Shown here in pieces: positions 15,626-23,570 of a stretch of DNA of 64,000 bases (position 1 is the stretch's first letter; every line of letters starts with the position of its first letter). The stretch lies in the NCBI GenBank assembly GCA_963710665.1, contig CAVQBC010000007.1:310001-374000 (forward strand), written 5' to 3'. The notes under the pieces are model-generated. The model was not told the origin of the DNA and did no database searches. It worked only from the letters and a program-made list of their open reading frames with translations. Made by a program: the position numbers and the translations under genes. This DNA is from CAVQBC01 sp963710665. GTDB taxonomy: Bacteria; Actinomycetota; Thermoleophilia; Solirubrobacterales; Solirubrobacteraceae.

Positions 15626-17020
15626 ATGACGACGTCCGCCCAGCAGGAAGGCCTCGGCGGCGGGCCGGGCTTCGGCGCCGGCGGCGCCGCGGTGGCGACC
15701 CCGCTGCGCCCGGCCATCACGAAGCCGATGCTGCTGCTGTTCGTGATCGGCGACATCCTGGGGGGCGGCATCTACGCGCTCGTCGGGGAGGTCGGCGGCG
15801 AGGTCGGCGGCGCCATCTGGACCGCGTTCGGCCTCGCGTGGGTGCTCGCGCTGTTCACCTCCACCGCCTACGCCGAGCTCGTCACCAAGTACCCGCGCGC
15901 CGCGGGCGCCGCGCTCTATGTGCACCGCGCCTACCGGCAGCCGTTCTTCACCTTCATGGTCGCCTTCGCGGTGATGTGCTCCGGCGTGACGTCTGCCAGC
16001 ACGCTCGCCACCGCGTTCGGCGGCGACTACCTGTCGGTGTTCGTCGAGCTGCCGACCGTGCTCGTCGGCATCGCGTTCGTGTTGGCGATCGCGCTGATCA
16101 ACTTCCGCGGGATCAGGGAGTCGGTGCGCTTCAACGTCGGCTGCACGCTGATCGAGCTGGGCGGGCTCGTGCTCGTGGTGGTGATCGGCGCGGCGTTCCT
16201 GGCCGACGGCGGCGGCGACTTCGCCCGCAACCTCGAGTTCAACGAGGGCGAGGCGGTCCCGTTGCTGATCGTCAGCGGCGCCTCGCTGGCCTTCTACGCG
16301 CTGATCGGCTTCGAGGACGCGGTCAACGTGGCCGAGGAGACCCGGGAGCCGCACCGCACGTTCCCCGTGGCGCTGTTCGGCGGGCTCGCGATCGCCGGCG
16401 CCGTCTACCTGCTCGTGACGCTGATCGCCTCCGCCGCGGTGCCCACCGACCAGCTGGCGGACTCCTCGGGGCCGCTGCTCGAGGTCGTCGGGCTGGGGCC
16501 GCTGGCCGTCAACGACAAGGTCTTCTCGGCCATCGCCCTGTTCGCGCTGGTCAACGGCGCGCTGATCAACATGGTGATGGCCTCGCGCCTGATCTACGGC
16601 ATGGCGGCGCAGGGCATCGTGCCGCGCACGCTCGGCCGCGTGCACCGCGGCCGTCGCACCCCGTGGGTGGCGATCCTCTTCACGACCGCGCTGGCCGTCC
16701 TGCTGATCTCCATCGGCTCGCTCGAGACCCTCGCGGACACCACCGTGATGCTCCTGCTGGTGGTCTTCACCTGCGTGAACGTCGCCGTCCTCGCCCTGCG
16801 CGGCGACCGCGTCGGCCACGAGCACTTCCGCGCCCCGTCGGCGCTGCCGGTGATCGGCGCGCTGACGTGCATCGCGCTCGTGATCCGCACGCTCGTCGAC
16901 GAGCCGGCCACCGTCGGCTACGCGGCCGCGCTGCTGGCCGTCGGGGCGCTGCTGTGGGTCGTCGCGCGCCTCGTGACCGGCCCGGCGCGCGAGCTCGACC
17001 CGCAGCAGCTCGTGGACTGA
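15626..17020 (+). CDS. APC-superfamily amino acid permease
   Basis: 464 residues with about 12 membrane helices. The N-terminal helix 1 region (LLLFVIGDILGGGIYALVGEVGG) has the unwound glycine-rich motif used for substrate binding in the APC fold. Helix 6 shows GASLAFYALIGFEDAVNVAEET, the other family hallmark. It should move an amino acid or amine in symport with protons; the substrate cannot be read. ATG 15626 follows TAGGCG by 6 nt, an imperfect version of the leaderless pattern. A hairpin directly after the stop ends the unit before the amidase operon. A second permease of this superfamily is encoded at 18049-19521, and the two differ clearly in sequence. Confidence 0.88.
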   Translation: MTTSAQQEGLGGGPGFGAGGAAVATPLRPAITKPMLLLFVIGDILGGGIYALVGEVGGEVGGAIWTAFGLAWVLALFTSTAYAELVTKYPRAAGAALYVHRAYRQPFFTFMVAFAVMCSGVTSASTLATAFGGDYLSVFVELPTVLVGIAFVLAIALINFRGIRESVRFNVGCTLIELGGLVLVVVIGAAFLADGGGDFARNLEFNEGEAVPLLIVSGASLAFYALIGFEDAVNVAEETREPHRTFPVALFGGLAIAGAVYLLVTLIASAAVPTDQLADSSGPLLEVVGLGPLAVNDKVFSAIALFALVNGALINMVMASRLIYGMAAQGIVPRTLGRVHRGRRTPWVAILFTTALAVLLISIGSLETLADTTVMLLLVVFTCVNVAVLALRGDRVGHEHFRAPSALPVIGALTCIALVIRTLVDEPATVGYAAALLAVGALLWVVARLVTGPARELDPQQLVD

Positions 17021-17041
17021 GCCGCCCCGCCGCGGGGCGGC
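17021..17041. terminator. Hairpin after the first permease gene
   Basis: A perfect 9-bp stem (GCCGCCCCG/CGGGGCGGC) with a 3-nt loop starts immediately after the stop codon at 17020. Confidence 0.55.
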
Positions 17042-17053
17042 CTCGTGCACGCC

Positions 17054-17083
17054 TTGACCGGGCCGAGCGGGCTCGGATACGTT
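17054..17083 (+). promoter_or_regulatory. Promoter of the amidase-permease-amidase operon
   Basis: TTGACC (17054-17059) and TACGTT (17078-17083) are separated by 18 nt. Transcription would start near 17090, which excludes the in-frame GTG at 17085 and favours ATG 17121 with AAAGG at 17108-17112. Confidence 0.6.
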
Positions 17084-17120
17084 CGTGACGAAGGTCACGA
17101 TCCGGACAAAGGCTCTCGCC

Positions 17121-18044
17121 ATGGGTACCCCCGCGCCGCCGGTCATCAGGGTGCCGCGCTCGCACCGGGTCTTCTCCTACTCCGCCGCCCACGCGCCCGC
17201 CGCGCGCGTCGCGAGCGGCGACGTCGTGGTCGTCGAGACCACGAACGCGTTCGGCGACCAGCGCTTCGAGCCCGGCGACACGCTCGCCGACCTCGACCTC
17301 TCCCAGTGCGACCCGCTGACCGGGCCCGTGTACGTCGAGGGCGCCGCACCGGGCGACGCCCTCGCGGTCCACATCGAGGCGATCGAGCTCGTCGGCCGCG
17401 GAGCGCAGGGGGTCATCCCCGACTTCGGCACGCTCGACTGGGACAGCCTGCCCCTGCACTTCTTCGAGCCCCGCGACGGGAAGATCCGCTGGCTGCGCGG
17501 GATCGAGATCGAGACGCGGCCGAGCCTCGGCGCGATGGGCGTCGCGCCCGCCGAGGGCGAGGTGCCGAGCATCAACCCCGGCGACCACGGCGGCAACCAG
17601 GACTGCAAGTACGTCTGCCCCGGCTCGACCGTGCTGTTCCCGGTCTTCCATCCCGGCGCGCTGCTGTTCACCGGCGACTGCCACCAGATCCAGGGCGACG
17701 GCGAGCTGTGCGGGGTGGCGCCGGAGACCGACGCCGAGGTCCGGCTGCGCGTCGAGGTGCTCAAGGGGCGGACGATCCGCCGGCCGCGGATCCTCACCGC
17801 CGATCGCTTCATGACGCTCGCGTCCGCCGAGACGCTCGAGGAGTCGGTGCGGATCGCCGTGCGGGACGCGGTCGACCTGCTGGTGGAGGAGAAGGGCCTG
17901 ACCGCGGACGAGGCCTATCTGCTCATCACGATCAAGGCCGACATCGAGATCTGCCAGGTCGTCGACCCGCTGATGACCGTGCGTGTCGCGATGGACCGCA
18001 GGTTCTACGAGGAACTGGCCCCCGGGCCACGACAGGAGGGTTGA
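17121..18044 (+). CDS. Acetamidase/formamidase family protein (first copy)
   Basis: 307 residues from ATG 17121, chosen because the promoter at 17054-17083 would start transcription after the in-frame GTG at 17085, and because AAAGG lies 8 nt upstream. FmdA/AmdA enzymes hydrolyse short amides such as formamide to ammonia and the acid. The family core is present: D-P-L-T-G-P-V-Y-V-E-G, D-H-G-G-N-Q-D, P-G-S-T-V-L-F-P-V, and G-D-C-H-Q-I-Q-G-D-G-E-L-C-G. It is the first gene of a three-gene operon; the permease follows 4 nt later with a strong GGAGGG site. The true substrate may be a larger amide, since members of this family are often annotated without testing. Confidence 0.88.
   Translation: MGTPAPPVIRVPRSHRVFSYSAAHAPAARVASGDVVVVETTNAFGDQRFEPGDTLADLDLSQCDPLTGPVYVEGAAPGDALAVHIEAIELVGRGAQGVIPDFGTLDWDSLPLHFFEPRDGKIRWLRGIEIETRPSLGAMGVAPAEGEVPSINPGDHGGNQDCKYVCPGSTVLFPVFHPGALLFTGDCHQIQGDGELCGVAPETDAEVRLRVEVLKGRTIRRPRILTADRFMTLASAETLEESVRIAVRDAVDLLVEEKGLTADEAYLLITIKADIEICQVVDPLMTVRVAMDRRFYEELAPGPRQEG
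18035..18040 (+). promoter_or_regulatory. Strong ribosome binding site deciding the permease start
   Basis: GGAGGG lies inside the last codons of the amidase gene, 8 nt before ATG 18049, and selects that ATG over upstream in-frame alternatives. Confidence 0.7.
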
Positions 18045-18048
18045 GGGG

Positions 18049-19521
18049 ATGGCCACCACATCGGAGCCGGCCGCCGGTCACGAGCAGGGACTGCAGGCCC
18101 GGGCGATCGGGTTCTGGGGCGCGCTGGCGATGTCGGTCGCGGCGATGGGCCCACTGCTCGGCGCGCTCGGCGTCGCGCCGCTGATCGTCGGGGAGGCGGG
18201 CTTCTCGGCCCCGTTCATCTTCGTGATCTGCTGGATCGCGATGGTCGCCGTCGCGTTGACCATCGGGCGCTTCACGCGGCTGCTGCCGGGCGCCGCGTCG
18301 ATCTACTCCTACGTCGCGCACGGCCTCGGCGAGCGGCTCGGGTTCCTCACCGGCTGGCTGTCGTTCAGCTACTACGTGCTGTTCGTCCCGCTGCTCATGA
18401 CCGCGTTCGGCATCTACGCCGAGGCGGCCGCGGCCGACGTCTTCGGGATCTCCGTCACGTGGTGGATCTGGTCGCTGCTCGGCATGGCGATCGTCTTCGG
18501 CCTCGCGATGACCGGCATCGCGCTGTCGATGCGCATCGACCTCGCCCTCGCGGTGATCGCCGACGGGTTCCTGCTGCTGGTCTCCGCCGTCATCATCGCC
18601 AAGGTCATCGGGGACGGCGCCTTCACGCTCGAGCCGCTCGCGCCGACCAACGCGCCCGGCGACTTCACCGGCCTGTCGCTGGCGATCGCCTTCGGCGTGC
18701 TGATCTTCCTCGGCTTCGAGCAGTCGTTCGTGCTCGGCGAGGAGACCACCGACCCCAAGGGCAACGTGCCCAAGGCGATCTACACCTCGCTGGCGCTCGT
18801 CGGCTTCGTGCTGTTCCTGTCGACGTTCGCGCTGGTGCTCGGATTCGGCGAGCGGGGGATGGTGCGCCTCGGGGACCTGCTGGCGAGCGAGGGCACGCCA
18901 TGGTTCGCGCTGGTCCGCGAGCGGATCGGCTCGGGCTGGGTCGACGTGCTCCAGGTGATGATCGTCTTCTCGATCCTCAGCAACACGATCGCGAGCACCA
19001 ACTCGGTCACCCGGATCCAGTACGGGATGGGCCGCGCGCACGCGCTGCCGCGGCAGTTCGGGTGGACGCGGGCGCGCGAGCGGACGCCCTACGTGGCGAT
19101 CATCGTGACGACCGCGGTGGCGGTGGCCATCACGCTCATCCCGGGCCTGGTCTGGAGCCCGGTGGCGACGTTCGCCTTCCTCGGCTTCGGGGTCGGCTTC
19201 GCGGCCGCGGTGTCGTTCATCCTCATCAACATCGCGGCGCTCTGGTACGCGCCGCGGGCCGGGGACGGCGCGCCCGCGTGGCGCAGCTACGCCGTGCCGG
19301 TGGTCGCGATCGTGATCCTGATCCCGGTCGTCTACACGTCGTTCTACCCGAGCCCCGGCTACCCGCTGAAGTGGGCGCCGTGGGTGGCGATCGGCTGGCT
19401 GGCGCTCGGCGTCGTCTACCTGCTGTGGCGTGAGCACCGCCACGAGAAGATCGACGTCGACTACACGTTCGGCGAGGGCCGCGGCGAGCCGCCCGCGCCG
19501 ACGACCCCGACACCGGCGTGA
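18049..19521 (+). CDS. APC-superfamily permease within the amidase operon
   Basis: 490 residues with about 12 membrane helices; the start at ATG 18049 has GGAGGG 8 nt upstream. Helix 1 is GFWGALAMSVAAMGPLLGALGVAPLIVG. The helix 6 region has FGVLIFLGFEQSFVLGEETTDPKGNVPKAI, the APC pattern. A basic loop (RIQYGMGRAHALPRQFGW) matches the conserved cytoplasmic R-x-x-Y-x-M/L-G/A-R-x-G/R motif. It sits between two amidase paralogues with a 4-nt gap before and a 4-nt GTGA overlap after, so it is translated with them. That context suggests it imports the amide, or a nitrogen compound, that the two enzymes hydrolyse. The specific substrate is inference only. Confidence 0.88.
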   Translation: MATTSEPAAGHEQGLQARAIGFWGALAMSVAAMGPLLGALGVAPLIVGEAGFSAPFIFVICWIAMVAVALTIGRFTRLLPGAASIYSYVAHGLGERLGFLTGWLSFSYYVLFVPLLMTAFGIYAEAAAADVFGISVTWWIWSLLGMAIVFGLAMTGIALSMRIDLALAVIADGFLLLVSAVIIAKVIGDGAFTLEPLAPTNAPGDFTGLSLAIAFGVLIFLGFEQSFVLGEETTDPKGNVPKAIYTSLALVGFVLFLSTFALVLGFGERGMVRLGDLLASEGTPWFALVRERIGSGWVDVLQVMIVFSILSNTIASTNSVTRIQYGMGRAHALPRQFGWTRARERTPYVAIIVTTAVAVAITLIPGLVWSPVATFAFLGFGVGFAAAVSFILINIAALWYAPRAGDGAPAWRSYAVPVVAIVILIPVVYTSFYPSPGYPLKWAPWVAIGWLALGVVYLLWREHRHEKIDVDYTFGEGRGEPPAPTTPTPA

Positions 19522-20432
19522 TCGCGCAGGTCGTCGAGGTCGCCAAGGGCGAGGTCCGGCACACGCTGGGGCCGGACCACCCGCCCGTCGCGCGCGTCGC
19601 GCCGGGCACGCACCTGCGCGTCGAGACCGAGCTCAACATCGGCGACGTCCTGCACTCGGTCGACGACCGCTTCGAGGCCTCGATGGTGCGCCTTCCCTAC
19701 GTGAACCCGGTCACCGGCCCGATCCACGTCGAGGGCGCGACGCCCGAGCACGTGCTGGCCTGCCGCATCGAGGGCCTGGAGCTGCACCCGCCGGGGTTCA
19801 CCGCGCTGGTGCCGGGCTTCGGCCCGTTCGTCGACTGGATCCGGCACCGCGACTTCGGCGTGCACGCGCGCGTGGTCGACGTGCGCGACGGCGTCGTGCA
19901 CTGGGACGGCGGGCGCGAGATCCCCGTGCGGCCGATGGTCGGCACGATCGGCACCGCACCGCTGCTGGACGCCATCAGCACCGTCGACAACGGGCCGCAC
20001 GGCGGCAACATGGACGTCCAGGAGCTGGGCCCCGGCTGCACGCTGCTGCTGCCCGTCGCGGTGCCGGGCGGCCTGCTGTTCCTCGGCGACTGCCACGCGG
20101 TGCAGGGCGACGGCGAGCTGTGCGGCATCGGCGCGATCGAGATCCGCACGCACACGACGATCCGCGTCGACCTCGCCCCGCGGCCACCGGGGATGGCGTG
20201 GCCGCGGTTCGAGACCGAGACGCACATCGGCGCGATCGCGTGCGCGCGCCCGCTCGAGGACGCCTTCCGGCTCTCGGTGGAGGAGCTGGTCGCGTGGCTC
20301 GGTGAGGACCACGGGCTCGCGCCCGCGGATGCCGTGCTGCTGCTGGGTCAGGTCGCCGAGGCGCGCTGCACGCAGCTCGTCAACCCGAAGTACACCTACG
20401 TCACGAAGATCGCCAAGCGCTGGCTGGGCTGA
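19518..20432 (+). CDS. Acetamidase/formamidase family protein (second copy)
   Basis: 304 residues. The GTG start overlaps the permease stop (GTGA), so translation is coupled. Family core: N-P-V-T-G-P-I-H-V-E-G, N-G-P-H-G-G-N-M-D, P-G-C-T-L-L-L-P-V and G-D-C-H-A-V-Q-G-D-G-E-L-C-G. It is clearly a paralogue of the protein at 17121-18044 but diverged through most of the chain, so not a recent duplicate. The HGGN and GDGELCG blocks are kept in both. Possible meanings are two substrate ranges or a hetero-oligomer. The 3' end faces osmC with a 7-nt gap. Confidence 0.87.
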   Translation: MIAQVVEVAKGEVRHTLGPDHPPVARVAPGTHLRVETELNIGDVLHSVDDRFEASMVRLPYVNPVTGPIHVEGATPEHVLACRIEGLELHPPGFTALVPGFGPFVDWIRHRDFGVHARVVDVRDGVVHWDGGREIPVRPMVGTIGTAPLLDAISTVDNGPHGGNMDVQELGPGCTLLLPVAVPGGLLFLGDCHAVQGDGELCGIGAIEIRTHTTIRVDLAPRPPGMAWPRFETETHIGAIACARPLEDAFRLSVEELVAWLGEDHGLAPADAVLLLGQVAEARCTQLVNPKYTYVTKIAKRWLG

Positions 20433-20439
20433 GCGAGGC

Positions 20440-20868
20440 TCACGTCTCGAGCGTCGCTTCCATCGAGATGTCGGTGGCGGCCAGCGCCACGGACACCGGG
20501 CAGATCTTCTTGGCGGTCTCCGCCGCCTGCTGGAAGGCCGCGTCGTCGATGCCGGGCACGCGCCCGCGCGTGGTCAGCTCGATCTTGGAGATCTTGAAGC
20601 CCTCGCCCTCCTTGACGAAGCGGACCTTCGCGTCGGTGGAGATCGACTCCGGCGGCGTGCCGGCGGCGCTGAGGACGCCCGAGAGCTGCATGCTGAAGCA
20701 GCCCGCGTGGGCGGCGCCGATCAGCTCCTCGGGGTTGGTCCCGGGCTCCTCCTCCATGCGCGTGGCGAACGAGTAGGGCCCCTCGAAGGCGCCCGACCCG
20801 ACGGCCATCGTGCCGTTGCCGTTCAGGAGATCGCCGTTCCACTGCGCGCTGGCCGTGCGGATCGCCAT
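20440..20868 (-). CDS. osmC: OsmC-family peroxiredoxin
   Basis: 142 residues, cytoplasmic. OsmC/Ohr proteins reduce organic hydroperoxides with two cysteines; both are present, in HAGCFSM (about Cys57) and in KICPVSVAL (about Cys123). The motif LIGAAHAGCFSMQLS and the N-terminal A-x-W-x-G are typical of the OsmC rather than the Ohr branch. GGAGGAA lies about 6 nt before ATG 20868, unlike the many leaderless-looking starts nearby. Upstream on the minus strand is the DUF3891 gene (73-nt gap); a shared transcript is possible. Confidence 0.9.
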   Translation of the reverse strand: MAIRTASAQWNGDLLNGNGTMAVGSGAFEGPYSFATRMEEEPGTNPEELIGAAHAGCFSMQLSGVLSAAGTPPESISTDAKVRFVKEGEGFKISKIELTTRGRVPGIDDAAFQQAAETAKKICPVSVALAATDISMEATLET

Positions 20869-20941
20869 GTCGTTCCTCCAGGTCCGGGGTACGCCGTGGG
20901 CCGCGATGTTCGCAGGTCTCCCGCCGCCGGAGGCGCCGCGG

Positions 20942-21697
20942 CTAGGCCGGGATGAGCTCGAAGGCGAGCATCTCGCCCTGCGCGCGCGCCAATGCCAGGT
21001 GCAGCGCGGCCTCGTCGGTGAAACGGCCGGTCAGCCGCCGCCCCTCGGTGCGCACGATCACCGCCGGCCGGCCGAACGGCCACGGGCCGAGCGTGAAGCG
21101 AGCCCCGCCCGAGGGCTCGAGCCGCAGCGCGACCGGCTCGCCCGCGGTGGGCGTCTCCGGCGTCGAGCACGGCGCCCAGCCGAGGCACAGGGCGAGCGAG
21201 AGGTAGTCCCACGTCCATAGCAGCCGCTGGTTGCGCCGCAGCTGCTCCGGGTCGGCGCCGAGGTCCGCGGTCAGGCCGGCCTGCAGCGCCTGCTGGCCGG
21301 TGAGGTAATCGCGGATGCGCGCGGCCTCCTCGGGCGGCAGCCGTTCGAGGTCGCGGAGCCGGTAGAGCGCCTCGCCGTGCATCGAGACGAGCAGCGCGGC
21401 GTAGCGGCTCTGGGCGAGCAGCCGGCGCGGCGCCACCTCCCACAGCTCGAGGTGGGTGGGGTAGGGCATCGCGCTGAACGGATACGGGAGCCCGGTGGCG
21501 GGATCGAGGCGCGGCGCGAGGTCGTAGAGCGCCATGCCGATGTCGTGCTGGTCGGCGGCGAGGCAGACCTCCTCGCGCGGCTCGGGCGTGCCGAAGGCGT
21601 CGTTGCCCCACGCGCGCGCGAGCTGGCCGGAGACCCACGCGTGCGCCGGCTGGCCGATCGCCAGCACGCCGTCCTCGCCCTCGTCACGCAGCAGCAT
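20942..21697 (-). CDS. DUF3891 family protein
   Basis: 251 residues, no signal or membrane segment. It resembles the DUF3891 family, whose function is unknown. The N terminus has I-G-Q-P-A-H-A-W-V-S-G-Q-L-A-R-A-W-G, and further on A-A-D-Q-H-D-I-G-M. The conserved histidines and the H-D pair suggest a metal site like that of HD-type hydrolases, but I cannot confirm this. ATG 21697 lies only 16 nt from the start of the divergent cupredoxin-like gene. Confidence 0.7.
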   Translation of the reverse strand: MLLRDEGEDGVLAIGQPAHAWVSGQLARAWGNDAFGTPEPREEVCLAADQHDIGMALYDLAPRLDPATGLPYPFSAMPYPTHLELWEVAPRRLLAQSRYAALLVSMHGEALYRLRDLERLPPEEAARIRDYLTGQQALQAGLTADLGADPEQLRRNQRLLWTWDYLSLALCLGWAPCSTPETPTAGEPVALRLEPSGGARFTLGPWPFGRPAVIVRTEGRRLTGRFTDEAALHLALARAQGEMLAFELIPA

Positions 21698-21698
21698 C

Positions 21699-21704
21699 TA
21701 GGCT
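21699..21704 (+). promoter_or_regulatory. -10-like hexamer of the cupredoxin-like gene
   Basis: TAGGCT ends 9 nt before ATG 21714. It overlaps the start region of the divergent DUF3891 gene, so the two promoters must share a very short control region. Confidence 0.4.
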
Positions 21705-21713
21705 GTCCGACCG

Positions 21714-22163
21714 ATGTCCCGCGCCCAGCGCCTGACCTTCCTCGGCATCGCGGTCGTGATCGCGGTGGTGGCCGTGATCGTGCTCACGCAGACCGGCTCG
21801 GACGACTCCGAGCCGACCGCCGCGTCGCCGACCGCCACGAGCACGCCCACCAGCGAGCCCCAGGAGGCCTCGCCCGGGGAGGAGACCCCGACCCCCACCG
21901 CCACGCCGCGGCCACGGCCGCCCATCCCGACGCTGCGGGCCGGCAGCGAGCGCGAGATCGAGGCCGAGGAGGGCGACACGGTGCGCTTCCGCGTCGTCTC
22001 CTCGACGCCCGAGGAGATCCACGTCCACGGCTACGACCTGACGGAGGAGGTCGGGCCCGGGCAGCCCGCGCGCTTCTCCTTCAAGGCGGACATCACCGGC
22101 ATCTTCGAGATCGAGTTCCACGGCTCGGGCGAGGTGATCGGCTCGCTCAAGGTCGAGCCGTAG
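21714..22163 (+). CDS. Membrane-anchored cupredoxin-like protein
   Basis: 149 residues. An N-terminal helix (LTFLGIAVVIAVVAVIVLTQ) serves as signal anchor, followed by a Thr/Pro/Ser-rich spacer of about 40 residues and a small beta domain. That domain (EEIHVHGYDLTEEVGPGQPARFSFKADITGIFEIEFHGSGEVIGSLKVEP) has the shape of cupredoxin-like domains. It keeps H-V-H and a late His, but no Cys ligand, so a classical blue copper site is absent. It may bind a metal differently or be structural. The 3' end overlaps the convergent hydrolase gene by 17 bp. Confidence 0.65.
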   Translation: MSRAQRLTFLGIAVVIAVVAVIVLTQTGSDDSEPTAASPTATSTPTSEPQEASPGEETPTPTATPRPRPPIPTLRAGSEREIEAEEGDTVRFRVVSSTPEEIHVHGYDLTEEVGPGQPARFSFKADITGIFEIEFHGSGEVIGSLKVEP

Positions 22164-23547
22164 GCGCGCCGGCCTCGATCGGCCAGCCCCGCGCCCGCCA
22201 CGTCCCCACCCCGCCGTCGACGACGTGCACGACGCTGCGCGCCCCGTGGCGCTGCAGCAGGCTGGCCGCGACGGCGCTGCGCTGGCCGGAGGCGCAGATG
22301 GCCGCCACCGGCTGGTCGGGGTCGAGCCCGGGAGGCATCCCGTTCAGGTCGTGGTAGGGCTCGAAGAGCGAGCCCGGGATGTGCCCGGCGTCCCACTCCG
22401 AGCGCTCGCGCACGTCGAGGACCTGCAGGTCGGGGTCGGCCTCGAGCCGCTCGTGCAGCGCGTCGACCGTCAGGCGCTCGATCCGCTCCACGGCGCGGCG
22501 CTCCTCGCGCCAGCTCGTCATGCCGCCCGCGAGGCGCCCGGCGATGCGGGTGATCCCCACCGCCGCCGCCAGCTCGGCGGCGTGCATGGCGTCCTCGTCG
22601 TCGCGGCCGATCAGCACGATGTCCTGCTCGCGGTCGGCGATCCACGCGAGCCGCGTGCCGAAGCCCATGCGCAGCGCGGTGATGCAGACGGCGCCGGGCG
22701 CGTGGGCGTCGTCGAACTGCAGGTCGGTGCGCACGTCCACCAGCAGGGCGCCGGCGGTGCGGGCGTTCTCCACCTGGCGCGGCGTGAGCGGCGGGACGTC
22801 GACGCCGCTGACGAGCAACGGCCCGCGGTTGAGCGCGACGATCGCCTTGAAGTTCGGGGGCTGGGGGCCGAGCGCGCTCGTCGCCCGCTGCACGAAGGCG
22901 TCCTCCTCGGTCTCGGCCAGCAGCGGGTTGTGGCTGCGCTCGAAGCCGATGGTGGAGGCGACCTTGAGGTCCATGCCCGGCCCGCCGCACATCGAGCCGC
23001 CGAGGTGGCCGGGCCAGATCTCGACGTCGTCGGGCAGCGTGAGCAGCCGCTCCTGCAGGGAGCGGAAGATCCCGCGCGCCCCCTCCTCGCGATCGACGGC
23101 CAGGTCGGGGCGGGCGACGTCGCCGACGAACAGCGAGTCGCCGGTCAGCACCGCCCACGGCTCCTCGCCGCGCGCGGTGTCGGTCAACAGGAAGGCCGTG
23201 TGCTCGGGGCGGTGGCCGGGCGTGTGCATGGCCGTGACCCGCAGCGAGCCGAGCCACAGCTCCCAGCCGTCGTCGAACGGCTCGTGCGGGTAGGCCGCCC
23301 CGGCGGTCCGGTGCACGTGGATGACGGCCCCGGTGGCGGCCGCGAGCCGGCCGTGGCCGGAGACGTGGTCGGCATGGGTGTGGGTCTCGAGCACGTGCTC
23401 GATCTGCACCCCGAGGAAGCGCGCGAGCCGCAGGTAGGGCTCGATGTCCAGCCGGGGGTCGACCACCGCGGCGACCCCGGCGCGGTCGTCGCCGATGAGG
23501 TAGGACGCGCACCCGAGATCGTCGTGGGTGACCTGGCGCAGGATCAT
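22147..23547 (-). CDS. Metallo-beta-lactamase-fold persulfide dioxygenase-like protein with two rhodanese domains
   Basis: 466 residues from ATG 23547. The N-terminal 250 residues are an MBL domain with metal motif H56-x-H58-x-D60-H61 (THTHADHVSG), a later HTPGHRPEH, and TGDSLFVGD; the pattern resembles ETHE1-type persulfide dioxygenases. Two rhodanese domains follow. The first (about 265-355) has no Cys at the active loop (IVLIGRDDED). The second (about 375-460) has a normal loop with Cys (AAICASGQRS). The same MBL-rhodanese-rhodanese order is seen in CstB-like sulfur enzymes. Inference: oxidation or transfer of sulfane sulfur, consistent with the nearby cysteine dioxygenase. The 3' end overlaps the convergent cupredoxin-like gene. 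Confidence 0.85.
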   Translation of the reverse strand: MILRQVTHDDLGCASYLIGDDRAGVAAVVDPRLDIEPYLRLARFLGVQIEHVLETHTHADHVSGHGRLAAATGAVIHVHRTAGAAYPHEPFDDGWELWLGSLRVTAMHTPGHRPEHTAFLLTDTARGEEPWAVLTGDSLFVGDVARPDLAVDREEGARGIFRSLQERLLTLPDDVEIWPGHLGGSMCGGPGMDLKVASTIGFERSHNPLLAETEEDAFVQRATSALGPQPPNFKAIVALNRGPLLVSGVDVPPLTPRQVENARTAGALLVDVRTDLQFDDAHAPGAVCITALRMGFGTRLAWIADREQDIVLIGRDDEDAMHAAELAAAVGITRIAGRLAGGMTSWREERRAVERIERLTVDALHERLEADPDLQVLDVRERSEWDAGHIPGSLFEPYHDLNGMPPGLDPDQPVAAICASGQRSAVAASLLQRHGARSVVHVVDGGVGTWRARGWPIEAGAPTARP

Positions 23548-23570
23548 GCTGCGGAACCTACACCGGCCGG

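Noticed and set aside
17085..17120. GTG 17085 as the start of the first amidase
   Set aside because: It lies 1 nt after the -10 element TACGTT, upstream of the expected transcription start. ATG 17121 has AAAGG at the right distance.
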